Shown here piece by piece: positions 37,205 to 45,886 of a stretch of 64,000 nucleotides of DNA (position 1 is the stretch's first letter; each line of letters begins with the position of its first letter). Both the position numbers and the translations under genes were made by a program. The notes beneath the pieces are model-generated. The model was not told where the DNA came from, made no database searches, and was given only the letters and a program-made list of their open reading frames with translations. The DNA comes from Actinospica robiniae DSM 44927 (lineage in GTDB: Bacteria > Actinomycetota > Actinomycetes > Streptomycetales > Catenulisporaceae). The DNA lies in the NCBI RefSeq assembly GCF_000504285.1, contig NZ_KI632511.1, positions 6,430,154-6,494,153 of the forward strand, in the 5' to 3' direction.

Positions 37205-38082
37205 CGACCGGCTGCCTCCAGAAACCACGCAACGGTCTCCGGACTGCCCATCACTGTGGAGGAGAACACTGGCGTGGCGGTGGAGAGGAACTGTGCATTC
37301 AGGGGCAGCGGTGCACCGGCCTCGTCGCAGTCGCGCAATCCTGAGGCTCGGCCGAGCGCGAGGCCGGCTACCCCGTCCCACAGCTTCTGCTCCCGCCGGC
37401 AGAACAACGAGAACCTGGGCAGAGTCGGGTCGGTTAGGCCTGAGATGTCGATGGCGGTGCGGACCATGTCGAGCGTCTGGGATGTCGTTCGCGTCTTGAG
37501 TCGGTACCCGGCCGCTTCGGCGATCGGATCCACGGCACGCGCCGGAAGGCCCTCGCTCCTAGTGATCGAGAGCCACTTCGAATCATCGAACGACTCCTGC
37601 GGTGACAAAGGAACGCCGTTGACCATCACACGCTTGCTCGCGACGTCGGCAGTGACCACGATCGACGTCCGTCCTTCGCCGAGTTCGGGGGCCAGGATGA
37701 AAGCGGCTGACGGCTGCCAGTCTTCCAATAGGCACACAACGCTGCAGAACTCGACTCGATCTCCCCGCACGAACTCCGCTGTGCCGTCGATCGGGTCGAC
37801 CACCCACACCCGGCCGGATGCTTCCAAGACCTCCGTCCGGATGTGTGTGCGCTCGTCCTCTTCCGCGATCACGACGGCGGAAGGCTCCATCGCCCTAATC
37901 GCCTCGATGATCGACTTCTGTACAGCGATGTCCGCCTCTGTCAGCAGCGTCTTGTCAGCTTTGACCTCGACCGGTAGTTCATTGATGCGCTCCCGGTAAC
38001 GCGAGAAGGCAGGTACGAGCTGGGCATTCAGGTACGTCCACAACTCGTCGGCAGTAGTCGTAGGTGCGCCAACGTCACTCAT
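37201..38082 (-). CDS. Inositol monophosphatase / CysQ-like phosphatase
   Basis: 293 residues of the Mg-dependent, lithium-sensitive phosphatase superfamily. Metal ligands are visible in LTEADIAVQKSI, IAEEDER, the signature VVDPIDGTAEF (about 96-106) and WDGVAGLALG near the C-terminus. Family members hydrolyse inositol phosphates or 3'-phosphoadenosine nucleotides; which applies here cannot be read. It is first in a two-gene operon with an unknown gene. An ATG at 38106 would add eight residues. Confidence 0.85.
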   Translation of the reverse strand: MSDVGAPTTTADELWTYLNAQLVPAFSRYRERINELPVEVKADKTLLTEADIAVQKSIIEAIRAMEPSAVVIAEEDERTHIRTEVLEASGRVWVVDPIDGTAEFVRGDRVEFCSVVCLLEDWQPSAAFILAPELGEGRTSIVVTADVASKRVMVNGVPLSPQESFDDSKWLSITRSEGLPARAVDPIAEAAGYRLKTRTTSQTLDMVRTAIDISGLTDPTLPRFSLFCRREQKLWDGVAGLALGRASGLRDCDEAGAPLPLNAQFLSTATPVFSSTVMGSPETVAWFLEAAGR

Positions 38083-38201
38083 ACGCGTCCGGTTCCTCGC
38101 CGCCATTGTCGATACACGTGATGCAGGGTACTTAGAAGACTACTGTCGGCGCCGTACGGAGGCGACCTTCGACGCGCCTGGACAATTTACGTGGAAGTAC
38201 C

Positions 38202-38223
38202 GGGCCCGCAGTTGCCCGGGCCC
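38202..38223 (-). terminator. Hairpin downstream of the integrase gene
   Basis: GGGCCCG and CGGGCCC form a 7-bp stem about 56 bases after the integrase stop. It may end integrase transcription, but the stem is short and has no U-run. Confidence 0.4.
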
Positions 38224-38278
38224 TATCTGACCTGCGACGCCGACGGGCGCGTGAGCCTCACCAAGAGCTGCACGGGAT

Positions 38279-39847
38279 TCAGAAGGTATCCGACGTGGGG
38301 AAGTCGCAGTCGTCATCCAACCCGGCGAGTTGGTCGGCGATGGTGTTGGCGGCTTCGCGTTTGGCTTCGGTGGCGACGTCGCCATAGAGGTCGTTGGTGA
38401 TGGTGGTGGAGGAGTGGCCGAGCATAGCGGAGAGGATCTTCGGGTCGACGCCGGCGGCTCGGGCCATGGTGGCGGCGCCGTGGCGCAGGTCGTGGAGGCG
38501 GATCGGGGGGAGGTCGGCTTCGCGGGTGAGGCGCTGGAACTGTTCGAGCGCGTCGTCGGGGTGGATCGCGTAACCGTCGAGGTCGGTGAACACGTAGACG
38601 CTGGGGTTGCCGGGGCCGGGTGCCCACTGGTCGCCGGAGCGCTCGGCCCAGCGGCGCTGGCGGCGGCGGTGCTTGGCGAGGGTGACGAGTACGGGTTGCG
38701 GGGCGACGAGAGTGCGGGTGCTCGCGTCGGTCTTCGGGGTGGTCTCGGCGACTTCCCAGCCGAGCTGGACGAGTTGCGCCTCGATGGAGATCTCGCCCGA
38801 GGCGAAGTCGATGTTCTCCCAGTGCAGCGCCAGTGCTTCGCCCCGGCGTAGGCCGAGATGCGCGATGAGGCTGTAGAGCGCGTAGTACCGGTGGTCCCGG
38901 GCGCGGCCGAGGAATGCCTTGGTGTGTTCGGGGGTCCAGACCATGACGGGGCTGGGTTTCTGGCCGGTGCGGCGCCATTCGGCTTCGCGGGCGGGGGTCC
39001 ACAGCTTCGCCTTCGGCTTGCGTGCCGGGGCGATGTCGATGAACTTCGCGATGTTGAGGACGACTAGGCCTTGCTTGGCGGCGTCGGTGAGCGCGGAGCG
39101 GAGGGTGGCGCGGATGCGCTGAATGGAGGCAGCCCCAGGGGAGTCCTCGTAGGGTCCGAGGGCGGCGAGCTCGAGGCGGGCGAGGTCGCGTCCGGCGGTG
39201 TCGTTTGCGTGGGCGGCCTCTTGGGCGCGGTGGCGTGCGGCGTGGCGCAGTTCGTTGCGTTCGGCGGCGTCGCGTGCGTCGTTGGCGATCTCGGTGAAGG
39301 CCTTGTTGCCGTGGGCGACGTTGAGGCGGGTGAGGGGGATGTGGCCGAGCCTGGGGATCAGGTGCTGGTCGATGTGGCCTTTGTAGGAGCGGTAGGTGTT
39401 GGCGGCGCGGGTCTTCTTCTTGCCCTCGACCCAGCCGGTGAGGAACTCGGCGACGGTCAGGGCGCTGTTGACGGGTTGGCCGAGGTCGATGATGCGTCGG
39501 ATGCCGTCGACGTTCGGCAGCGGCGTGCGCCTGCGCAGTGCGGAGCGGATCAGGGCGGCGATCTGGGCGCGGGCGCGGTCGGGGAACTCGGCGCGTTCGG
39601 CGAGATCGAGCAGGTTCCTGATCTCTTTGAGGGTCGCCTCTGCGGCTTCGCGTGTGTCGAAGCCGGAGCGGCGCAGGTGGACGCGGTCGGCCCCTTCCGC
39701 GGTCTCGACCTCGAGCTGGATGTGCCAGCTGCCGTGGTCCGAGCTCCACGTGCCTGCCTTGCGCCGTAGTTTCGGGCAGTCGGCGCCGAGGAGCGCGCGG
39801 TTCTCGTCCCGGCAGGAGCAGCGCTTGAACAGTGCACCGTTCTTCAT
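38279..39847 (-). CDS. Phage-type tyrosine integrase
   Basis: 522 residues. An N-terminal Cys/Lys-rich segment (KRCSCRDENRALLGADCPK), an AP2-like arm-binding region, a SAM-like core-binding domain (about 135-170, then an unusual Ala/Arg-rich helical insertion around 200-240) and a catalytic domain. Catalytic residues are visible as R in HLGLRRGEALAL, HxxR in LHDLRHGAAT, H in LGHSSTT, and Y in NDLYGDV. It should integrate and excise the mobile element together with the excisionase gene upstream. ATG 39847 has no strong ribosome-binding site. Confidence 0.92.
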   Translation of the reverse strand: MKNGALFKRCSCRDENRALLGADCPKLRRKAGTWSSDHGSWHIQLEVETAEGADRVHLRRSGFDTREAAEATLKEIRNLLDLAERAEFPDRARAQIAALIRSALRRRTPLPNVDGIRRIIDLGQPVNSALTVAEFLTGWVEGKKKTRAANTYRSYKGHIDQHLIPRLGHIPLTRLNVAHGNKAFTEIANDARDAAERNELRHAARHRAQEAAHANDTAGRDLARLELAALGPYEDSPGAASIQRIRATLRSALTDAAKQGLVVLNIAKFIDIAPARKPKAKLWTPAREAEWRRTGQKPSPVMVWTPEHTKAFLGRARDHRYYALYSLIAHLGLRRGEALALHWENIDFASGEISIEAQLVQLGWEVAETTPKTDASTRTLVAPQPVLVTLAKHRRRQRRWAERSGDQWAPGPGNPSVYVFTDLDGYAIHPDDALEQFQRLTREADLPPIRLHDLRHGAATMARAAGVDPKILSAMLGHSSTTITNDLYGDVATEAKREAANTIADQLAGLDDDCDFPTSDTF

Positions 39848-39984
39848 GGTTCGTGCCGCCGATCTTGTTGCTAACGGGCTATTCGGTTGCCCCGCTGATT
39901 CCGTCCCGGCGCCGCGCACCGGCCGCCGGGGGCGGCTGTGGCCTGCGGTGACGGGCGGCCGGTGCGCGGTTTGCGGGTGGGGAA

Positions 39985-40386
39985 TCAGCGGGTGCGGGCC
40001 CTATCGACGCTCCACCGCGGTACGCGGCGCAACGGTCGGCGTCGAGGTTCTTCATCCGGATCCGGCGGTTCGGCCGCGGTGGCCGTTTCGCCGTGCGCGC
40101 CGTCATCGGCAGGGGGATGGTCGGCGGAGTAGTCAGGCCCATCGAGCCGCTCTTCGCGAGGTGCGGCGGTGCTGGGCTCGATGTCGAGCAGGCGCAGCAG
40201 CGGCGCGGTCGGCACGCGCAGGCTCGTGCCGATCCGCAGCACCGGAACGGGGAAGGTCCCGTTGGCCGCGAGCCGATACGCAGTGGTACGTCCGACCCCG
40301 AGCCACGCCGCGGCCGTGACCACGTTGACGACTGGAGGCAGCTCTGACGGGCTGTTAGGGGACGGGGGAGTGGTACGGGAGGTCAT
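39985..40386 (-). CDS. Excisionase / MerR-type helix-turn-helix protein
   Basis: 133 residues. A single winged helix near residues 18-70 (VVTAAAWLGVGRTTAYRLAANG ... PVLRIGTSLRVPTAPLLRLL) is the typical excisionase domain of actinobacterial integrative elements. A disordered, acidic then Arg-rich tail follows. AGGAG precedes ATG 40386. It sits 137 bp upstream of the integrase and probably biases it toward excision. Confidence 0.85.
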   Translation of the reverse strand: MTSRTTPPSPNSPSELPPVVNVVTAAAWLGVGRTTAYRLAANGTFPVPVLRIGTSLRVPTAPLLRLLDIEPSTAAPREERLDGPDYSADHPPADDGAHGETATAAEPPDPDEEPRRRPLRRVPRWSVDRARTR

Positions 40387-40575
40387 TGCGTGACTCCTGA
40401 CGCGAGTCCGACAACACTGGTGTTCCTCCTGGGTGTGGTGCGGATTGGTGCCGCTGGCCTGGGCTTCGGGGGTCGGGCCTTCCCTTTGCAGAGCATTGAC
40501 AGAATCTCGGGACTGATGCACAGTTCTCATGTTTCATGAACTTTCCGTGCTCGGCGTGAAGGTTGGGAGCCGGAG

Positions 40576-41648
40576 TTGGCGCTTGCGCTCGTGCGCGACC
40601 TGCGCGACGTTCGGCCGGTGGCGACCGCGGAAGCCGTGGCGGAGTTCGAGGTCGACCTGATGGCCGGGTTCGTGCTCGCGCGGGCGTCGGCGGGCCTGAG
40701 CGACTCGACGATCCGTGGCGATGTCAGTCACCTGGATCTGATGCGTGAGTGGTTCGGCCGGCCGTTGTGGGAGATGGCGCCGGCGGATGCCGACGTGTAC
40801 TTCGGGAAGGTGCTGCGCGGTGCGGCGGGGGGCACGCGACTGGCTCGTGCCGCCGCGCTCTCGGTGTACTTCGAGTTCCTCGAGCTACGCCATCAGGCCG
40901 AGTTGCACGCGCTGACCGGCATCGTCGCCGTCTGTCCGCTCGATGAGCTCAACCGGCCGCGCGGGCGCAAGGACGCCCGGTTGCGCATCCCGCCGAGCGA
41001 GGCGGAGATGACGGGGTTGTTCACCGGGTGGGGCCAGGCGCTCGGCTCGGCCCGCAAGTTCGCCCCGGCGGCCCGTACCTATGCCGCGGCGAGGCTGATG
41101 GCCGATACCGGGCTGCGCGCGAACGAGACTTGTCGGCTCGATCTCGCCGATGTGCGCTGGGAGCTGGGCCGGTTCGGCAAGCTGCACGTGCGCTACGGCA
41201 AGGGCTCCTACGGCTCCGGTCCGCGCGAGCGGATGGTCCCGCTGCTCGGCGGTGCCGCCGAGCTGCTGCGCTGGTACATCCAGGACGTGTGGGGCCAGTT
41301 GGACCGTGACCACGCCCGGCCCGGTGCGCCGTTGTTCGCCGCCGAGCGCCGGGATATCGACGGCAGTGCGCGCCGGGTGGGCTACGAGACGCTGCGCGCG
41401 GGCCTGGCCGAGGCCGCGGCGTCGTACCTGCCGGGGTGGGCGGCCGGCTGACCCCGCACGTGCTGCGGCACTACTGCGCCTCCCAGCTCTACCTCAACAA
41501 CATGGATCTGATATCCATACAGGAACTTCTCGGGCATTCGTGGGTGGCCACGACCATGCGGTACGTTCACGTGCACCGCACCCGGATCGAGGACGCGTGG
41601 CTGGCCGGCCAGTCACGCGCGGCCGAGAGACTCAAGGGGCTGGCGTAG
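40576..41648 (+). pseudogene. Tyrosine recombinase interrupted by a frameshift
   Basis: The reading frame from the TTG at 40576 gives an N-terminal core-binding domain and the first catalytic arginine (DTGLRANETCRLDL) but stops at 41451. The next frame (41436-41648) continues with the remaining catalytic motifs HVLRHYCASQLY, LGHSWVATTMRY and the tyrosine. The shift lies in CCGGGGTGGGCGG at 41431-41443. One extra G would restore a continuous protein of about 357 residues (PGVGGRLTPHVLRHY). It is either a real inactivating deletion, a homopolymer sequencing error, or less likely programmed frameshifting. The gene heads a three-gene module with the next two. Confidence 0.85.
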
Positions 41649-41993
41649 ATGAAGTGGAACCTGCGGATGGCCGCGGCCAAACGCGAGATCTGGAAGGCCT
41701 CGGTCCTCCAGCGCGCCCTCGCCGAGCGCGGCCTGGTCCTGTCGGCCGGGAAGATGTCGGGCCTGTGGTCCGGCCAGCCCGCCTCCCTCAAACTCGAGGA
41801 ACTCGACGTGATCTGCGCCGTACTCGGCTGCGAGATCGGCGAACTGCTCATCCCCGAGCCCGAGAAGGTCGCCCCCGGGCCCGAGGCCGCGAACCTCGCA
41901 CCAGCCGCCGGGATGGGCGGCCCTGGCACGACCCCGCTCGCGATCGTCCCGCGCCGCACCGGCGGGCGCTCGCTGCCCCCACCGATCGCCTGA
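41649..41993 (+). CDS. XRE-type helix-turn-helix protein
   Basis: 114 residues, starting on the base after the recombinase stop. The first 70 residues form a Cro/C1-like HTH of the YozG/HTH_26 type (MAAAKREIWKASVLQRALAE ... LKLEELDVICAVLGCEIGELL). A Pro/Gly-rich tail follows. Small regulators in this position are typical of actinobacterial recombinase modules and may act as directionality or copy-control factors (inference). Confidence 0.85.
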   Translation: MKWNLRMAAAKREIWKASVLQRALAERGLVLSAGKMSGLWSGQPASLKLEELDVICAVLGCEIGELLIPEPEKVAPGPEAANLAPAAGMGGPGTTPLAIVPRRTGGRSLPPPIA

Positions 41994-41998
41994 CCCGG

Positions 41999-43675
41999 AT
42001 GCCACGCGGCCTTCCCGGGACCCCGGGCCCGCCCTCGGGCACCTTGGACAGCTGCGTCTCCTGCTACGCCTGGGGGCTGATCCACAGCACCGGGGTATGC
42101 CTGGGCTGCTACAACTTCACCGCACCCGCCCGACGACACCCCATCGGCCGCTGCGGTGCCTGCCGGCGCGAGCAGCCGCTCAAGAACGGCTACTGCCGCT
42201 TGTGCTGGTGCCAGGCCCGGCACGAACGCGACGGCGCGCAGCACCTGGACGCGCGCGCCAAAGTCATGATCGCCCCGCACCTTCCCCTCGTGCGCCACCA
42301 ACAGCTCTTCCTCGCCGGAATGACCAAACGCACAGCCCGCCCGCGCACCGCGCCGCGCCGCCGAGGCGAGAAAGGCCGACCGCGCAAACCGCCGCCACCC
42401 GTGGCCGCGCGCCCCGCCGCCCGCTGGATCCAGACCGCACTCTTCGAGCTCGACCGGCGCAACTACCGCGCCCAGCGCCTCGACCTGCGCAGCGCCCCGG
42501 CACCGGAGAACCCGTTCCTCGCCTGGGCCCTGCACCTGGCCCACACCACCGCCCAAGCCCGGGGATGGAACCCGGCCTCCCAGCGCGCGATGCAGCGCAC
42601 CCTGACCGAGCTGCTCGCCACCCACCAGGCCGGGGAGACGGTACGCGCCAGCGCCGCACGCCCCGTTGCACGAGCGCACTGCATCGGCCTCGAGCACGTG
42701 CTCGAACTGCTCGAGCAGATGGACGTACTCGACGACGATCTGCCCACCACCTTCGACATGTGGCTCGCGGCCAAGGCCGCCACCCTCGCCCCCGCGATCG
42801 GCGCGGACATCACCGCCTGGGCACGCACCCTGCGCTACGGCACACCGCGCAGCCCCGCACGCCACCCCCACACCGCCTACACCTACCTCACCGCGATCCT
42901 GCCCGCCCTGACCGCATGGTCCGCCCGCTACCACCACCTGCGCGAGGTGACCCCCGCCGATGTCACCGCCGTCTACAACCGGGCCACCGGGCAGCAGCGC
43001 AGCATGCTCCTTTCCAGCCTCCGCGCGCTGTTTCGCTGGGCGAAGGCCACCCGCAGCATCTTCGCGAACCCCACCCGCGCCCTGCGCGGCCCGAGCGAGA
43101 ACCGCCCCATCTGGCAACCCCTGGACCAAGCCACACTCGACCAGGCGATCGCCGCCTGCACGAGCCCACAGGCCCGCCTCTTTCTCGCACTCGCCGCGAT
43201 CCACGGCGCACGCCCCGGACAGACCCGGGCGCTGCGCCTTAACGACCTCGACCTTCCCGCCCGGCGCATCACGATCGGCGGCATCGAGCGCCCCCTCGAC
43301 GCGCTGACCCACCAGGTGCTGCTCGACTACCTCGAGCACCGCCACCGACGCCACCCCGGCACCGCCAACCCGCACCTGCTGGTGAGCAAGCAAAGCGCGC
43401 TCGGGCTCGGGCCCGTCAGCCAGACCTACGTCATCGACCTGCGCGCGACCGACACGAACCTCGAACGACTGCGGATAGACCGGCGCCTGGAAGAAGCCCT
43501 CGCCTCCGGCGCCGACCCCACCCACCTGCTCGCCGTGTTCGGCGGATCCGAGAGCACCGCAGTGCGCTACGCGACCAACGCCCGACTCCTGCTGGCATCC
43601 GATCACGAGTCCCTCCCCGGTTCATCCCCGCGAACCTCAGCACTCGACCCCGCCGCAGCCCCGGAAGTATCCTGA
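41999..43675 (+). CDS. Zinc-ribbon tyrosine-recombinase-like protein
   Basis: 558 residues. The N-terminus carries several CxxC pairs (CVSCYAWG, CLGCYN, CGACRREQ, CRLCWCQ) that suggest zinc binding. The central and C-terminal parts resemble a tyrosine recombinase: a core-binding-like region, R in IHGARPGQTRALRL, and a terminal Y in STAVRYATN. The HxxR box is not evident, so it may be catalytically impaired or divergent. It follows the HTH gene by six bases. Together with the two preceding genes it forms a compact recombination module comparable in organisation to Tn554-like or recombinase-trio elements (inference). Confidence 0.75.
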   Translation: MPRGLPGTPGPPSGTLDSCVSCYAWGLIHSTGVCLGCYNFTAPARRHPIGRCGACRREQPLKNGYCRLCWCQARHERDGAQHLDARAKVMIAPHLPLVRHQQLFLAGMTKRTARPRTAPRRRGEKGRPRKPPPPVAARPAARWIQTALFELDRRNYRAQRLDLRSAPAPENPFLAWALHLAHTTAQARGWNPASQRAMQRTLTELLATHQAGETVRASAARPVARAHCIGLEHVLELLEQMDVLDDDLPTTFDMWLAAKAATLAPAIGADITAWARTLRYGTPRSPARHPHTAYTYLTAILPALTAWSARYHHLREVTPADVTAVYNRATGQQRSMLLSSLRALFRWAKATRSIFANPTRALRGPSENRPIWQPLDQATLDQAIAACTSPQARLFLALAAIHGARPGQTRALRLNDLDLPARRITIGGIERPLDALTHQVLLDYLEHRHRRHPGTANPHLLVSKQSALGLGPVSQTYVIDLRATDTNLERLRIDRRLEEALASGADPTHLLAVFGGSESTAVRYATNARLLLASDHESLPGSSPRTSALDPAAAPEVS

Positions 43676-44718
43676 AGTTCGACCTGAGAACCCTTCAGTT
43701 GACGTGAACTTCTGGAACTTTCCTCCTTGATCATGCAAAGGACGTCTTCATGGGTGATCAGGGATTGGGGTACGCCGCGGGCGTTGGCGCGGCGGACGGC
43801 GTCGAGCTGGAAGAACGAGCCATGCGCGACCAGCCGTTCTCGCGGGGCGGCGGGAACACAGCTGCAGCCACCGAGTTCGTGCTCATCGCACTCGATCTGC
43901 TCACAGCGCGCGAGCAGGGCGACGCAGCGTTCGAGCGGGACGTAGCCGGCTGCGCGTCCGGCACGCAGGACTGCGGCGGGCAGGTCGATCAGGTTGCCGT
44001 CGCGTCGCCAGGGCCTGGCGGTGACCGCGACGATGCCGCCTGGTGCGAGCAGCGGGTGGGCTGCTGCCAGGACGTCGGTGAAACCGGCGAGCATTTCGCG
44101 TGCGGGACGATGGGCGAGGTTGTGCCGGTCCTTTGAGTAGCGTTGGTCGGTTTTGGCGATCGCCCCGGCGTGCCCGGCGCGGCCGTGGACTTTGACCTGA
44201 CCGTGGCAGGTGGGTCCGTACGGTGGCGAGGTCAGCAGGAGCTTGACCCGGCCGCGCGCCGCTTCGACGAGCTCGTCCGGGATGCTGCGGGCGTCGGCGT
44301 TCCAGACGAACCCTGCTCCCTGGGCACCGCCAGCGCGGGCGTGGTTGATGCCGCGCTGCGCAAGGCCGGCCCACTGGCGTTCGTACTCGACGCCGACCGC
44401 GTTGCGCCCGAGGTGCATCGCTTCGATCAACGTTGTGCCGATGCCGCACATCGGGTCGAGCACCAGGTCGTGCGGCTCGGTGTAGGTCTCGATGACGTGG
44501 CGGGCGATCGCCGGGAGCATCCGGCCGGGGTGCGCGATGGTCTCGGGCAGGTAGCGGCCGGTGCGCTGGGAACGTGAGGGCGACTGCGCGGTGCACCACA
44601 CCCCGATCGCCCGACGCGTCCGCACGGGTTCGGGCGTGATGGCCCGGGGAAGGTGCTCGAGGCCGGGCAGCGGCAGCTGTCCCGCGCACTCACCAGAGTG
44701 CTGATCATCGTTTGTCAA
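43603..44718 (-). CDS. DNA methyltransferase (N4/N6 type)
   Basis: About 371 residues from a TTG at 44718, preceded by GAAAGGA; no ATG or GTG exists in a sensible place except 44835, which would overlap the upstream gene. SAM-binding motif I DPMCGIGTTLIEAM starts near residue 88 and the catalytic TSPPY at about 163-167; the latter fits N4-cytosine or N6-adenine amino-methylases. No restriction endonuclease gene is adjacent, so it is an orphan methylase that may protect the element. Its last ~40 residues overlap the 3' end of the convergent recombinase-like gene and look unrelated to the enzyme core. Confidence 0.85.
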   Translation of the reverse strand: MTNDDQHSGECAGQLPLPGLEHLPRAITPEPVRTRRAIGVWCTAQSPSRSQRTGRYLPETIAHPGRMLPAIARHVIETYTEPHDLVLDPMCGIGTTLIEAMHLGRNAVGVEYERQWAGLAQRGINHARAGGAQGAGFVWNADARSIPDELVEAARGRVKLLLTSPPYGPTCHGQVKVHGRAGHAGAIAKTDQRYSKDRHNLAHRPAREMLAGFTDVLAAAHPLLAPGGIVAVTARPWRRDGNLIDLPAAVLRAGRAAGYVPLERCVALLARCEQIECDEHELGGCSCVPAAPRERLVAHGSFFQLDAVRRANARGVPQSLITHEDVLCMIKEESSRSSRQLKGSQVELQDTSGAAAGSSAEVRGDEPGRDS

Positions 44719-44773
44719 CGGTTGGGTGTCCTTTCCGGTGGCTCGGCCATGGCCTGATATGGTCAGGTGGAGG

Positions 44774-45511
44774 CTAAGCGGTGAAGACGAGCAGGTCGGA
44801 GTGCACCCGCCGATGACGCGGCTGGGCCTTCGCATGACGGGGCGGGTTTCGCGGCGCGTGGTCTCGAGCAGAGAGCGGTTCAGCCAGGAGCCTGGTGTGC
44901 ACGATCACGTGGTGCTGGAGGTAGCCGAGTCCGGCGTGCCTGGCGTGCCGCACGTACGATCCGGTCGGGTCGGGCAGCCCGTCCAGGTCGGTCGCCTGAT
45001 GGGTGTGCACGAGAACGACGCCGCCCGGGCGCACCGCCTCGCGTAGCACCCGGAAGAAGGGCACCGCGACATCCAGCGCGGCGGTCGGCTCGTAGTCAAG
45101 CGGGTCGGCAATCACCAGTGCGGCGTCCAGGCCGAAGATGCGTTCGGCGCCGTGATAGAGCTGCGCGGCGTTCATCCATTCCGGCGCCCAGTCCGTGGGG
45201 GTGACATCCAGACCAGTACGGCCCGGCCCCGGGCCGTGGCAGAGGCCGAGCTCGCCGCCGTCTGGGAGGAACTGGGCGGTGATCCGCGTCAGTGCCCAGA
45301 CAGGGAGCTCGGACTCGTTGACCACCGCTGCAGCCAGCCCTCCTGCCGGGGGCAGCCAGACGCTGTGGCCGATCCCGGGGCTGCCCCCATCGGGGACGAG
45401 GTGGCGCTGATGAGCAGTCGAAGGGACAGGGACCTTGAGCAGGATCCGGCCAAGGCCCGGAATCCGGTGCTCGTCGTGATCCCGGCCATATTGTTGCGTT
45501 GCGTGGAACAT
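44774..45511 (-). CDS. Methyltransferase-like partner of the DNA methylase
   Basis: 245 residues from the ATG at 45511, preceded by GAGGG. The second half has a class I methyltransferase-like pattern (DAALVIADPLDYEPTAALDVAVPFFRVLREAVRPGGVVLVHTHQ), in which the DPLDY element could substitute for a catalytic loop. The expected glycine-rich SAM loop is not evident. It lies 55 bases upstream of the DNA methylase in the same direction and is probably co-transcribed. Its function is unknown. Confidence 0.65.
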   Translation of the reverse strand: MFHATQQYGRDHDEHRIPGLGRILLKVPVPSTAHQRHLVPDGGSPGIGHSVWLPPAGGLAAAVVNESELPVWALTRITAQFLPDGGELGLCHGPGPGRTGLDVTPTDWAPEWMNAAQLYHGAERIFGLDAALVIADPLDYEPTAALDVAVPFFRVLREAVRPGGVVLVHTHQATDLDGLPDPTGSYVRHARHAGLGYLQHHVIVHTRLLAEPLSARDHAPRNPPRHAKAQPRHRRVHSDLLVFTA

Positions 45512-45886
45512 CCGTGTCCCTCGCGGACCCGTCCTGCGCCGATCTGACGACCGGCACGACCCGCAGAAGATGCAGACCAACCGCTGGCGGAATAACCGCG
45601 CGCCTGCCGTCAGCTCCGGCATTCACCTGTTCGGAGCACACCCCACGTGAATCCCCCGAATGGCACGACGAGACCAACCCCTCATGACGTCGATGCAGGC
45701 CAAGTGGCATCCGGCGAAGAGGCCAGGGTCCTCCCGACCAACCCGTGACCAACCGGCGAGCAACCCGCAGACAACCTCCGAGGGCTGATCACGGCCAGCG
45801 CCGAACAACCGGCGATCAATCCGACGGCGAGACCTGTCCTGCCGGCGCAACCCTGCCCGGCGGTTCTGCGACAGGAAGGCCTCATC
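45512..45886. other. Divergent intergenic region
   Basis: 375 bp between divergent genes with no credible gene. Two near-identical 14-mers CAACCGGCGA(G/T)CAA occur at about 45750 and 45809 in direct orientation and could be operator copies. Otherwise nothing was recognised. Confidence 0.45.

Noticed and set aside
41436-41451. Programmed -1 frameshift as the normal expression mode of the recombinase
   Set aside because: The run GGGGTGGG is not a classical slippery heptamer and no downstream pseudoknot was evident; a simple deletion or sequencing error explains it better.
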